Origin: Rebecca billardiae RCC1528
Lineage: Eukaryota; Haptophyta
Assembly (NCBI GenBank): GCA_965240325.2
Contig: OZ251223.1
Span: forward strand, 4,154,001-4,218,000
Reading direction: 5' to 3'
DNA: 64,000 bases
Part shown: positions 21,749-31,794 of the stretch, in pieces
How the letters are laid out: each line of letters starts with the position of its first letter
Position numbering within the stretch: the stretch's first letter is position 1
The notes under the pieces: generated by a model
What the model was told of the DNA's origin: nothing
Seen by the model: the letters and a program-made list of their open reading frames with translations, nothing else
Database searches by the model: none
Position numbers and translations under genes: made by a program

Positions 21749-24574
21749 CATCGTCGGCGCCGGCGGCCGCCGCGCGCAGCCGCGCCGCCTCGCGCCGCGC
21801 CGTCTCCAGCGCCGCCCCCGCGTCCTCCGTGTCCGCGCGCGCGACCTCGAGCTGCGCGCGCAGCCGCTGCCGCTCCGCGCCAGCTGTGCCGAGCTGCGCG
21901 CGCACCGCGCTCAGCGCCGCGCGCAGCCGCTCGATCTCCGACGCGGCGGCGGCGGCGGCCTCGTCCTCGCGCACCGCCTCGTCGCGCGCGCGCTCGAGCT
22001 CGCGCTTGGCATCGGCCGCGGCGGCGCGCGCGGCCGCGAGCTGCGCGCGCAGACGCTCCGCCTCAGCCTCCGCCTCCGCCACCGCTCTCGCCGCCGCGCC
22101 GTCGCCGCCGCCGGCCGTGCCGCCGCCGCCGCCGGCCGCGCCGCCGCCGCTACCGCCGCCGGGGGGCGAGCGCGCGGCAGCGGCGGCGGCGGCGGCGCGC
22201 AGCTCAGCGGCCTCGCGCCGCGCGGCCTCGAGCTCGGCGGCCGCCTGCGCCGCCTCCTTGCGCGCTCCCGCGAGCTGCGCGCGCAGACGCCCCGCCTCCG
22301 AGCGCGGCGCTGAGGCGGCGGCATCGTCGCACGCCGCGCCGCGCCGCGCCGCGTCGGGCGCGGCCGCCGCGTCGGCCGCCTCGGCACGCGCCGTGGCGAG
22401 CTGCGCGCGCAGACGCTCCGCCTCCGCCATCGCGGCGGAGGCGGCGGCATCGTCGCATGCCGCCTCGCGCCGCGCCGCGTCGGCCGCGGCCGCCGCCTCC
22501 GCCGCCTCCGCGCGCGCGGCCGCGAGCTGCGCCCGCAGGCGCTCGGCCTCGGCGGTAGCGGCGGCGGCGCTGCCATCGCCCGAGGCGTTGGCGGCGCGCA
22601 GCCGCGCCGCCTCCTTGCGCGCCGCCTCGCGCTGCGCCTCCGCCTCCGCCGCCTCCTTGCGCGCGGCGCCGAGCTGCGCGCGCGCACGCTCCGCGGCCGC
22701 GCCCGCCTCCGTCGCCTCCGCGCGCGCGCTCGCGAGCTGCGAGCGCAGCCGCTCGGCCTCCGCAGCCGTCTCCGACGACTGCGCGCGCGCGGCGGCAAGC
22801 TGCGAGCGCAGCCGCTCCACCTCCGAGCTGGCCGCGGAGGCCGCCGCGTCGTCGCACGCCGCGCCGCGCCGCGCCGCGTCGGCCGCGGCCGCCGCCTCCG
22901 CCGCCTCGGCGCGCGCCGTGCCCAGCTGCGTTCGCAGCCGCTCCGCCTCCGAGCTCTGCTCCGCCGCCTCGGCGCGCGCGGTGGCGAGCTGCGCGCGCAG
23001 GCGGTCCGCCTCGGCCGCCGAGTCGCTCGACTCGGCGCGCGCTCCCGCGAGCTGCGCGCGCAGACGCTCCGCGTCCGAGGCCGCGGCGGAGGCGGCGGCA
23101 TCGTCGCATGCCGCCTCGCGCCGCGCCGCCTCGGCCGCGGCCGCCGCCTCCGCCGCCTCGGCGCGCGCGGCCGCGAGCTGCGCGCGCAGGCGCTCGGCCT
23201 CGGCCGCGGCTGCGGCAGCTGCGCCACCGTCGCTGGACGCGGCGGATGCACGCAGCCGCGCCGCCTCGCGCTGCGCCGCCTCGCGCTGCGCCTCCGCCTC
23301 CGCCGCCTCCTTGCGCGCGGCGCCGAGCTGCGCGCGCGCGCGGTCCGCGGCCGCGCCCGCCTCCGTCGCCTCCGCGCGCGCGCTCGCGAGCTGCGAGCGC
23401 AGGCCGTCGGCCTCGGTGGTCGCTGCGTGCGCCTCCGTGCGCGCGCCCGCGAGCTGCGAGCGCAGCCGCTCCGCGTCGGAGGCGGCGGCGGAGGCCGCCG
23501 CGTCGTCGCACGCCGCGCCGCGCCGCGCCGCGTCGGCCGCGGCCGCCGCCTCGGCCGCGTCCGCGCGCGCCGTGCCCAGCTGCGTTCGCAGCCGCTCCGC
23601 CTCCGCACCCGCTTCCGTCGCCTCGGCGCGCGCGGCGGCGAGCTGCGCGCGCAGCCGATCCGCCTCCTCCAGCGCGGCGGCGGCGGCGGCGGCGGGTGCG
23701 CCGCTGCCGCGCTCGCCACTCCGCGCGCTCGGCGCGCCGGCGTGGCGCGCCGCGTGCGCCCTCGTGCGGAGCTGCTCGCACTCGGCGCGCGCGGCGGCGA
23801 GCTGCGCGCGCAGCCGCGCCGCCTCCGCCTCGGCGGCGTCGGCGGCGTCGGCGGCGGCGCCGGCGGATGAGCGCGCGTGCGGCCGCTGCTGCTGCTCGCG
23901 CAGCTGCTCGACCTCGTGCTCCGCGCTCAGCGCGCGCATCGTCGCCGCGTGCGCGTCGGCGCGCGCCGCGTCGGCCGCGGCGCGCGCCGCAACCGCCTCC
24001 TCCGCCGCGCGCGCCGCCTCGGCGCGCCCGCCGTCGGCGGACGAGGCGGCGGTCTCGACGGCCGCCTGGGCGGCGGCGAGCTGCTGGCGCGCGGCGTGCG
24101 CCTCGGCACGCGCGTCGCCCGACGCGACGAGCTCGGCCTCCGCCGCGCGCGCCGCCGCCTCCGCCGCCTCGGCGCGCGCCGCGGAGCGCGCCGCGCCCGC
24201 GCGCGCGCTCGCCGCCTCCTGCTGCGCGCGCTCTGTCTCCGCGCGCGCCTCCGCGAGCTGTGCGCGGAGCGCGTCCGCCGCGGCGGCGTGCGCCGCGGCG
24301 GCGGCGGGCTCGGCGGGCTCGGCGCTCGCGCGCGCGCTCACGCCGCCCAGCTCCGCGTCCACGCCGAGGCTGCTGCCGCGAGAGCCGAACGCGGCGGCGG
24401 CGCGCGGCTCGCGCGGCGGCGGCGGCGCGCGGCCGGGCCCGGCGCCGCCGCCCGGCGGCGGCGGGGGCGTGCGCAGCGTGGCGCCGCCGCCGCCGCCGCC
24501 GCCGAGCGAGGGGCCGCGCGTGTACGGCGGGCGCTCACGCGCGTGCAGGCCGAGCGGCGCCGCGTCGGCCACCG

Positions 24575-24605
<31 letters not shown>

Positions 24606-25616
24606 CGCGCTCGCCCTGGCCGTCGCCTCGAGCGACGCGCGCCGCAGCGCCGCGGCGCGCGCACGCGCGCTGTCCTCGGCGTGGGCGCCGGGCGTGGTGC
24701 GCGCGGAGGCGGCGGGCTCGGGCGTGCGCTCGCGCGACGGCTGCGTCTCCACCTCGTCCTCGTCGCGCGCGCCCGCGCTCAGCTCGCGCAGCAGCCGAGC
24801 GGCCGCGGGCAGCAGCGGCGCGTCGCGCGCGCTCGCAAGCTGTAGCGCCGTGCGGCCGTGCGCGTCGCGCACGGCGGTGCCGGCGGCGCGCGCGAGGAGG
24901 CGCACGCGCTCCGCCCAGCCGTCCGCCGGCGCGCGCGCGCACGCCACGTGCAGCGGCGGCAGCCCGCCCGCGCCGGGCGCGCAGCGCGCGCACGCCGCCG
25001 CCACCTCGGCAGCCGGCCACCGCAGCAACAGCTCGAGCACGCGCGTGTGGCCGCAGTGCACGGCGAGGTGGAGCGCGGTCGCGCCCGAGGCGGTGGGCTG
25101 GTCGAGCCGCAGCGCCGCCGCCGGCCGCATGCGCGTCGCCGCCGCGCCCGCCGCGCGCACACGCAGCCACTCGACCGCGCGCGCGCGGTCGCACACGACG
25201 GCGACGTGCAGCGCGCTCGAGCCGTCGGGCGTGGTGGCGTCGAGGCTGGCGCCCGCCGCCTCGAGCGCGTCGAGCACGCGGACGTGCCCGCCCTTCGCCG
25301 CCCACAGCACCGCCGTCCAGCCGCGCGCGTCGCGCTCCTCCGTGTGCGCGCGGCGGCGGCGCAGCAGCCGGTTGACGACCGCGTGGTCGCCCGTCTCCGC
25401 CGCGTGCGCGAGGTGCTGCGCGACCTCGCCGAGGCGCTCCAGGCGGTCGAGCGTCTCGACCCACAGCGCCTCGGTCGCGTCGGGCGGCGGCAGGCGCTGC
25501 AGTGCCATCGCGATCGAAGCCGCTCGCGCCCCGCTCCGCGAGCGCGGCGCCACTTCGCGCTGGGGTGCTCCCCGCGAGTTGGCAAGCGCGGAGACGGCGG
25601 GCTGCGGCCGTTCCAT
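19485..25616 (-). CDS. Giant ankyrin-repeat and coiled-coil protein
   Basis: 2043 residues in one uninterrupted frame from the ATG at 25616; a second ATG 36 codons in (MALQRLPPPD) is a possible start. Residues ~65-290 form about six ankyrin repeats, with WTAVLWAAKGGHVRVLDALE, SSALHVAVVCDRARAVEWL, ATALHLAVHCGHTRVLELLL and RTALQLASARDAP. A Gly/Pro-rich linker follows. Residues ~440-1900 are an almost unbroken Ala/Glu/Arg coiled coil of the ERLRAQLAAARAEAAEAAA type, and the tail is Ser/Pro/Arg-rich. The coiled coil includes a tandem in-frame duplication of 218 residues. Such architecture suits an elongated scaffold, for example cytoskeletal or basal-body, but no specific family is recognisable. 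Codon use is extremely GC-biased. Confidence 0.75.
22438..23745 (-). repeat. Tandem 654-bp duplication inside the coiled-coil region
   Basis: Blocks such as GTCGTCGCACGCCGCGCCGC recur exactly 654 bp apart (ending at 22860 and 23514), and matching blocks flank them in the same order (22452/23106, 22640/23290). 654 is 218 codons, so the frame is kept. Copy edges are approximate. Shorter, older copies of the same module extend to ~22320. Confidence 0.7.
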
Positions 25617-25936
25617 GTTCCATTTCGACGTTTGAACTATCCGGCTGACCTAACCAAGGTCTCCGGACCAATACGTAGGCGCGTCGAGTCGAGAGTGCCG
25701 GCCTGTCGGGGTGCGCAGCCTGGGCCGCTGAAGTTCAGAAAGACGTGGGCGCGGGAAATGGGGAATGGCAGAATCGGAGATGAATTACGGTACCCCATTG
25801 CGGTTGTCCACCGTGCAGCTCTCTACAGAGGAGCATCGTCGCCGGCCGACGTCACGACACGACCGTAGTTGCGACCTGACGATAATGGTTCTGCCGCCGG
25901 CACGCCGTACTGTAATGGCGGCACTAGTGCCATGAC
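25617..25936. other. Intergenic gap
   Basis: A 320-bp spacer upstream of the ankyrin gene and downstream of the small unknown gene, both on minus. Nothing recognised. Confidence 0.4.
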
Positions 25937-26479
25937 TCACACCACGAGGCCCGCCTTCCCGACGCTCACGGGCACGCCAGCCGCCCGCCGGATGTCCGGC
26001 AGCGACTTGCCCGAGGGCAAGCCGCCGTGCGAGAACGGGAAGAAGCAGAACGCGGTGTTGAGCACCACCGCGCCGGGCACGGTGAGCGGCAGCAGCCCCG
26101 TCGAGAAGTAGCGCACCGTGGCCGTGCACTTGTCCTCGCCCACGTCCTTCAGCTTCAGCTCCGCGCAGTCCAGCCAGCGGACCTTGGTGAGGACGGAGAT
26201 GCTCGCGGTCGCCGTGCCCTGGGTCGGGTTGGCTGACGCGTGATCGAGCGTGTACACGAAGCCGCCCGCCTCGGGCGAATCGCTCAGCCGGGGCAGGCCC
26301 TCGGCGAGCCGCTGCACAAAGGTGGCTGCACTGCTCTCGATCGCCCACTCCTCGCGCCAGCCGTGCGGCAGGCGGAGGAAGGGCACGCGCGCCGCGGGTC
26401 GCAGCACCTTTTGGATGCCGGCCTGCACGCTCACCGTCGAGCCGAGCTGCGACGGCGTCGAACCGTTCTCGGGGGCCAT
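25937..26479 (-). CDS. Hypothetical protein, 180 residues
   Basis: The frame runs from the ATG at 26479 (MAPENGSTPSQLGSTVSVQA) to a stop at 25937; an extension to 26527 starts only at GTG. The protein has normal-looking composition, unlike the Ala/Arg-rich shadows around it. Aromatic, beta-strand-like stretches occur at FVYTLDHASANP, KVRWLDCAELKLKDVG and CTATVRYFSTGLLPLTVPGA, and a hydrophobic PGAVVLNTAFCFFPFSHGG follows. There is no clear signal peptide. It could be a lipocalin- or START-like beta-barrel protein, but I do not recognise the family. Confidence 0.6.
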   Translation of the reverse strand: MAPENGSTPSQLGSTVSVQAGIQKVLRPAARVPFLRLPHGWREEWAIESSAATFVQRLAEGLPRLSDSPEAGGFVYTLDHASANPTQGTATASISVLTKVRWLDCAELKLKDVGEDKCTATVRYFSTGLLPLTVPGAVVLNTAFCFFPFSHGGLPSGKSLPDIRRAAGVPVSVGKAGLVV

Positions 26480-27347
26480 GCTGTTCGAGCGCTGGAGGAG
26501 GGGCGGACGGCGGCGGGTACGGTCCACGATGAAAGATTCACGAGCGGCGAGCGTTGGTCAATCAGGGAGAGGCGGCAGGACTGCTCCGCTTGCGACGAAC
26601 TACTAGGAAAGTAGGAGCAAGGAATAGGTAAAGTACGACGAGAATCATCAATGAACTATAACGCCGTGAAGTATTAATACGAGTTACGACGGAGGAAGCC
26701 GCGGACGAACGAGCAGTTCATCAGAGTGGACGACGGTTCGTCTTGGTTTCGTGCTCTTTGCTACCTTTTAAAAGAAAGCGGACGAAGGTTCCGCCGCGTC
26801 ATCGTCAGTCGTCACCCGGCGTTGGCCGTTGAGGAGGCTGGCTGGCTCGACACTCTCGTGACACGCCTCCGGCCGCTCTCGAGGCGGCGCGCGTGATTGT
26901 GGTTATGGCGCTACCTCGGCACTCGGCGGATGAATCATCAGGAGGACCTGGAGCCGGAGCTGGCGCGAGGGGAGACGACTCTGCTGCTGCCGCTGCTGCT
27001 GTGGCCGACATGATGGTAGCCGCACGGAATAGATCACAGGCCAGCGGCTGCGACCGAGTCGGCGTTGGCTGCATGCAGTGGCTTGAGTACGGATGAGGAT
27101 GGTGGTGATCGTGGATTGCACGCGGCGTGCTGTCGGCCACTGGCCGTCCGCGAAGGCACACAGCGCTGCGGCGGACGCTGCGCGGTGCCCGGCAGCGCGC
27201 GGCCGCCGGGGCGCAGGCCACGGGCCTGGCTGCGCAGCCAGGCCTGCGGCGCGAGGCACGGCGAGGCTGGCGCGTCGGCGGGCGCGGGCACGCCCGCCGG
27301 CCTTGCGCCGCGCGGCCGTGCGCGCGGGGACGCACGCCGCGCGCGGC
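26480..27347. other. Intergenic gap
   Basis: About 870 bp. The part next to the small hypothetical gene (26580-26790) is AT-richer and is its likely promoter. The remainder is GC-rich with only low-complexity frames. No gene supported. Confidence 0.4.
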
Positions 27348-29222
27348 TCAGACGAGCAGCCACCCCCCCGCCTCGTGCTCCTCCTCCACACTCAGCTCCG
27401 CACGGAGGCCCGCGCCCACGCCCAGCTCGGGAGCAGCGCGCGGCGCCGGGCCCAAGGGCGAGGGCTTGGCGGGGGCGGCGGGCTGCGCGGCGGAGGGGGC
27501 GCCGTCGGCCGGCTCGTCCGCGTCGAGCCGGGCGACGGCGCGCTCGATGGCGTGCTCCACGCAATCGCGCGCGACCACGACCGCGGTGAGCGCCTCGAGC
27601 TCGGCCGAGCGCGCCGCGTCCGCGCCCGCCCAGGCCGCGGCGCCACATTCGTCCCTCGAGCACCCCGAGCGCGCGCGCGCCGCCGCACGGCGCGCGCGCG
27701 CCGCCGCCGCGCGGCGCTCGTGCGCGCGCGCGCGCGCGACAACGCGCGCGCGCGCGGCGGACCGGCGCTCCTCGACCTTCGCGTCACGCGCGCCCAGCGC
27801 GCCCCGGAGCGCCTCCGCGGCCAGCGCGCGCGTGACGCCCCGCTTGACGGCGGCGTAGCGCGCGCTCGCGGCCGCGACGGCTGCCGAGCGCGCGACGGCG
27901 CGCAGTGCGGCCGCGCGGCGCTGGGTGGCGAGGCGCTGCGCGCGCGCGCTGCGCTCGTGCGTGCTGCGCGCGCGCGCCGCCTCGCCGCGCGCCGCGCGCG
28001 CGCGCCCCGCGGCCGCGCGCACCAGCACCAGCCGCGCCTTGGCGGCGACGGCAGCGAGGTGCAGCTCGCGCGCGCGCTCCGCGGCTGCGAGCGCGCGCGC
28101 CGAGCGCGCGCGCCGCTCGGCCACGCGCTCGGCGCGGCGGCGGTGCGCGGCGGCGGCGCGCGCGCGCTGCAGGCGGGCAAACGCGAGCTTGGACTCGAGC
28201 GCCTGCGCGCGCGCCGCTTCGGCCGCGAGCATCGCCGAGCGCGCCGCGCGCGCCGAGAGTCGCGAGCGCACGCGGTGTGGCGCAGCGCGCGGCGGCCGCG
28301 CGCCGCGGCCGCAGCGGAACTCTTGCGCCCAGCCGCCGCCCTTGCTCGCGCCCGCGAAGGCGTCGCGCGAGTCGGCCGTGGCCTGCACGCCCGCGTCGGC
28401 CGTGCGGCGCGATGCGCCCGCCTTGTCGGCGCCCGTCGTCTGGGCGGCTGCATCCGCCGTCGGGCGCGGCGGCGGCGGCTGCGGCCGAGCCTCCGCGCCC
28501 GCGCCGCCGGCGCGCGGCGCCGTGAGCTCGAGCCGGACCGCCCCGTGGTCGTGGACCGCCGAGGATGCGGGCAGGGCTTCGGGCGGCGCGGCGCCGAGCC
28601 CAAAGCCGACGAACGCCTCGTCGGCCATGGCTGCCTTGGCCGCGCGGAGCCGCTCGGCGCGCGCCCCGTCGGGTGCGCGCCGCGGCGCCGAGGCCGGCGT
28701 GAACGCAGGGCGGACGACGACCGCCCCGCCGCCCGCGCGGCGCTGGAGGGCGCGGGCGCGGCGCTCGGCGGCGGTGACGAGCTTGGCGGCGTACTGCTCG
28801 CCCATCCTGATCGTGTCCAGCGCCGCGGCGATCTTGTGCTCCTGGCTCACGGCGTGCGCGCGCCGCACGACCGCGGACGCCTTCTCGGCGCGCTCGCGCA
28901 CCGCTGCCGCCTTCTGCGCGGCGACCATCGCGGCCTTGGCGTCGAGCTCGAAGGAGAGCGCGCGCGCGTGCTCGATCGTCTGCTCGAAGAGCCGCCGGCG
29001 CGCCGCCGAGAGCCGCTCGTTGAACGCGCGCGCCTTGGCCTTGTTGAGCTCGGCCGCGCACGGTGAGCGCGGCGTCTGCTCGGCGCGCTCGCGCTCAGGC
29101 GGTGAGCGCGCCGCGGAGGTGAGGGTCGGCGGCGAGGCGGAGCCGGAGCCGAATGGGACGATCCACGCCGTCGAGGGCGCGAGGTCGGCCGTGCCCGTGG
29201 CGATGCGCAGGCGGAGCGGCAT
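27348..29222 (-). CDS. Ala/Arg-rich helical protein, unknown function
   Basis: 624 residues from the ATG at 29222 (MPLRLRIATGTADLAPSTAW). The N-terminal ~200 residues form a charged helical segment (ELNKAKARAFNERLSAARRR, EHARALSFELDAKAAMVAAQ). A central disordered part includes AAAQTTGAD and DAGVQATADSRDAF. The C-terminal half is very Ala/Arg-rich helix (repeats of [19 protein letters not shown] type) and ends in an acidic tail. This resembles microtubule- or flagella-associated helical proteins, but I cannot name a family. The frame upstream to 29402 lacks an ATG. Confidence 0.6.
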   Translation of the reverse strand: MPLRLRIATGTADLAPSTAWIVPFGSGSASPPTLTSAARSPPERERAEQTPRSPCAAELNKAKARAFNERLSAARRRLFEQTIEHARALSFELDAKAAMVAAQKAAAVRERAEKASAVVRRAHAVSQEHKIAAALDTIRMGEQYAAKLVTAAERRARALQRRAGGGAVVVRPAFTPASAPRRAPDGARAERLRAAKAAMADEAFVGFGLGAAPPEALPASSAVHDHGAVRLELTAPRAGGAGAEARPQPPPPRPTADAAAQTTGADKAGASRRTADAGVQATADSRDAFAGASKGGGWAQEFRCGRGARPPRAAPHRVRSRLSARAARSAMLAAEAARAQALESKLAFARLQRARAAAAHRRRAERVAERRARSARALAAAERARELHLAAVAAKARLVLVRAAAGRARAARGEAARARSTHERSARAQRLATQRRAAALRAVARSAAVAAASARYAAVKRGVTRALAAEALRGALGARDAKVEERRSAARARVVARARAHERRAAAARARRAAARARSGCSRDECGAAAWAGADAARSAELEALTAVVVARDCVEHAIERAVARLDADEPADGAPSAAQPAAPAKPSPLGPAPRAAPELGVGAGLRAELSVEEEHEAGGWLLV

Positions 29223-29394
29223 TGGATGGTTCGTGCGCGGGCGGGCGTGTGGGGGGGCGAGGACCGAGCGGGAGGGCGTGAGCTTGACTTGGACGGGTCT
29301 GCGCACTCTCCTATGAGGGTTCCCGCGGCCTGCGCAGCAGCAGCGCAGGCTTTTTTTGGAGCGACGGTTGGCGGGCGGCCGTGCGTTTCCAAGC

Positions 29395-30266
29395 AGGTGC
29401 ATCTAATCTCCCGTAACGGTCGAGCACCCCTCGCTAGGCGAGGGGTGCGGCGGAAAGGACAGTGGAAACCCGGGGACTTTGTCCCCGCGCCCCTATCGCG
29501 GGCTCTGGCGCGCGAACGCTTTGTCACTACTGGCTCCCCGAGGTGGAGAGCGGCGCTCCGTGCACCAACAAAGACATCCCCAGCCGCATGTTGCCACTCG
29601 ACACCTCGTCTCGCCTCGCGCGGAGCCAACTTGTGGTGTGCGGGAGCCACCCGCGTAGCACACTGGGCCGTGTAGCGACGCGCGTGGCGGGTCAACAGTG
29701 CATCGCGAAGGCGTCGCACGCGCAATCCGTTGAGTACATACTCATGTCTGTCCCATGGCACGTCGTGCGCCGCCGCGTGCGCCGATGCACTCCCGACTCG
29801 CGACGCGCCGCGTGCAGCACAGCCTGTGCTTCGGGTAGCTCCCGCACACCACAAGTTGGCTCCGCGCGAAGCGAGACGAGGTGTCGACAGGCGGTGCATG
29901 ACGTGCCATGGGACAGACATGAGTATGTACTCAACGGATTGCGCGTGCGACGCCTTCGCGATGCACTGTTGACCCGCCACACGCGTCGCTACACGGCCCA
30001 GTGTGCTACGGGTGGCTCCCGCACACCACAAGTTGGCTCCGCGCGAGGCGAGACGAGGTGTCGAGTGGCAACATGCGGCTGGGGATGTCTTTGTTGGTGC
30101 ACGGAGCGCCGCTCTCCACCTCGGGGATCCAGTAGTGACAAAGCGTTCGCGCGCCAGAGCCCGCGATAGGGGCGCGGGGACAAAGTCCCCGGGTTTCCAC
30201 TGTTGTTTCTGTTGGCGGTGTCGCAGAGCGACCCGCCGGCCGTTACAGGGCCATTAGAAGGCGGTG
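29395..30266. mobile_element. Foldback (Mutator-like) element A, non-coding
   Basis: Two arms of ~310 bp (29459-29768 and 29896-30203) are near-perfect reverse complements around a 127-bp loop. I count only a few mismatches plus a 2-bp indel near 29656. Weaker inverted similarity extends outward to 29395 and 30266 (GTAACGG blocks). The whole is flanked by the 10-bp direct repeat GTTTCCAAGC at 29385-29394 and 30267-30276, the size range of Mutator target duplications. The element encodes no transposase. The loop holds a third copy (29838-29885) of a ~48-bp arm segment in the same orientation as the right arm. Confidence 0.8.
29424..29448. repeat. Perfect 11-bp hairpin in element A
   Basis: GCACCCCTCGC and its exact reverse complement are separated by TAG. 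It lies near the left end of foldback element A and has no equivalent at the right end. Confidence 0.75.
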
Positions 30267-30829
30267 GTTTCCAAGCGGACGGAACCGAAAGCTCGCGTTC
30301 GCGATGAGCGCACGTGTCCGGGAAGGCGGGAACCGGAACGGGTGGAGGTGAAGGCAGTCTTCGACTTCGTGCCTCAGTGAGACTGCGAGTTGCGTCACCG
30401 CCGGATACCTGGGCAGTAGGCTCCAACCCTATGGGGGCGGGGGGTCGTCGGTTCGTCGTGATCGTCGTCATCAACGGTCATCAAGCATCATCAGCTGGCC
30501 GGTGGCGGTGCGGCGGTGCGGCCGGGGGCAGCCGATCACGGATCACCGATCAGCGGCCAGCGGCCAGCGGGCACTGGCCAATGCCGCGGCCCGCTGCCAA
30601 GTGCCAGCGGCGAACTGCGGCTGCTTTCGAATCGCAAGCTGCGACGATTGGGCAGGCCATGCAGGGCGAGGATGGGCATGCGCTTCAGCGCGTGTCGGTG
30701 CCTCGGTTCAAGCTCCGCCTCTGCCCTACGAGAGGGTTAGGGTTAGGGTAAGGGTTCCCTCGGGTCCTGCGGCTTGCCAACGCCTCCGCGCGCCCCTGGC
30801 TCGGCGCCTGCGCGCGGCGCGCGCGGCGC
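30267..30829. other. Intergenic gap
   Basis: The space between foldback element A and the SGNH hydrolase 3' end. It contains the telomere-like tract at 30734-30756. No gene seen. Confidence 0.4.
30734..30756 (+). repeat. Short interstitial telomere-like repeat
   Basis: GGGTTA, GGGTTA, GGGTAA, GGGTT in a row, i.e. nearly four TTAGGG-type units, 74 bp beyond the SGNH hydrolase stop codon. Confidence 0.6.
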
Positions 30830-31747
30830 TCAGCCCAGCCACGCGCGCCACGCGCCGCGGGGCCGCACGAGCCCGAGCTGCTCGTACGCGTCCTTGTGGA
30901 CCGGCAGGTGCAACGGCAGCGCCCCCGGCGCCACCTCCGCCAGCCCGGGCTCCGTCGCGAGCGCCTCCGCCACCGCCTCGAACGTGAGCTTGTGCCCGCT
31001 GCCGCTCAGGTGCAGCCCGTCGGAGAGGAGGCGCTCGGCGTAGGAGGGCGTGGCGAGGAAGCGCGCGTGCAGGTCGAGGCACGGCGCCTGCGCGCCCGCC
31101 GCCACGCGGCGCACCGCGCGCACGTACGGCGCGAGCACCTCGTTGCTCCGGCCGTCGCCGTCGCCCTTGAACGCGCTGTCGCAGAACTGGCTCCACTTGG
31201 CCGGGTCGACGGGCGGCGGCGTGATGAGGAGGAGGCGCGCGGCGGGGAGCGCGGCGCGCAGCTGCGCGACGATCGAGCGCAGCCGCGCCTCGTACTCCTC
31301 CACGGGCACGTGCTGCGCCGCGCCCGGACGCGTCGCGTCGTTCGAGCCGAGGAGGACGGTGATGAGCGCGACGCGCGGCCGCGCGTCGCCGAGCTCGGCG
31401 AGCAGCGCGGGGAGGGCCTGCTCGATCATGCGCGAGGTGTACCCGGAGAAGCCGCGGTACAGCACGTCCGCGCGGCGCTCGCGCGCGTACGCCGCCGCCA
31501 GCGCCGCGCCCCAGCCGTACGGCTCGGCGCTCTGCTGCGTGAGCGAGTCGCCGAGCAGCAGCACCACCGGCCGCGCGCGCACGCTGAAGCCCTCGCCACT
31601 CACGCGCCCCACGGCGTCGACGCGGCGGAGCGCCTCGCATGCGTCCGCGCGCGCGCGCGCGCGCGCGCGCGCGAGCACCATCAGCGCGCACGCGCACGCG
31701 CACGCCGCGGCGGCGAGGCCCTGGCGCACGAGCGCAGCCTCGGCCAT
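30830..31747 (-). CDS. SGNH/GDSL hydrolase, isoamyl acetate esterase-like
   Basis: 305 residues, single exon. The N-terminus has a hydrophobic Ala/Cys-rich segment (residues ~8-26) that acts as a signal or anchor. The SGNH blocks are in order: LLLGDSLTQ with nucleophile Ser68, the block II glycine in RGFSGYTSRM, block III LLGSNDA, and block V LLSDGLHLSGSGH carrying the catalytic Asp and His. Conserved features of the IAH1 subgroup are LITPPPVDPAKW and the YVRAVR stretch. The family cleaves small acyl esters such as isoamyl acetate. The exact substrate and compartment are unknown. It is head-to-head with the next gene. Confidence 0.92.
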   Translation of the reverse strand: MAEAALVRQGLAAAACACACALMVLARARARARADACEALRRVDAVGRVSGEGFSVRARPVVLLLGDSLTQQSAEPYGWGAALAAAYARERRADVLYRGFSGYTSRMIEQALPALLAELGDARPRVALITVLLGSNDATRPGAAQHVPVEEYEARLRSIVAQLRAALPAARLLLITPPPVDPAKWSQFCDSAFKGDGDGRSNEVLAPYVRAVRRVAAGAQAPCLDLHARFLATPSYAERLLSDGLHLSGSGHKLTFEAVAEALATEPGLAEVAPGALPLHLPVHKDAYEQLGLVRPRGAWRAWLG

Positions 31748-31794
31748 CCTGCCCGAATTTTCCGCTCGGTTGTTGGCGCCTCAGTGCACACGCG
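31748..31794. promoter_or_regulatory. 47-bp divergent intergenic spacer
   Basis: It separates the starts of the SGNH hydrolase (31747, minus) and the spermidine synthase-like gene (31795, plus). The short AT-rich patch CCCGAATTTTCCGCTCGGTT is the only non-GC feature. Confidence 0.45.

Noticed and set aside
19399-25635. 2078-residue plus-strand frame opposite the ankyrin gene
   Set aside because: It is a Ser/Ala/Arg-only product of GC-biased third positions on the antisense strand. The minus frame has real ankyrin repeats and coiled coil.
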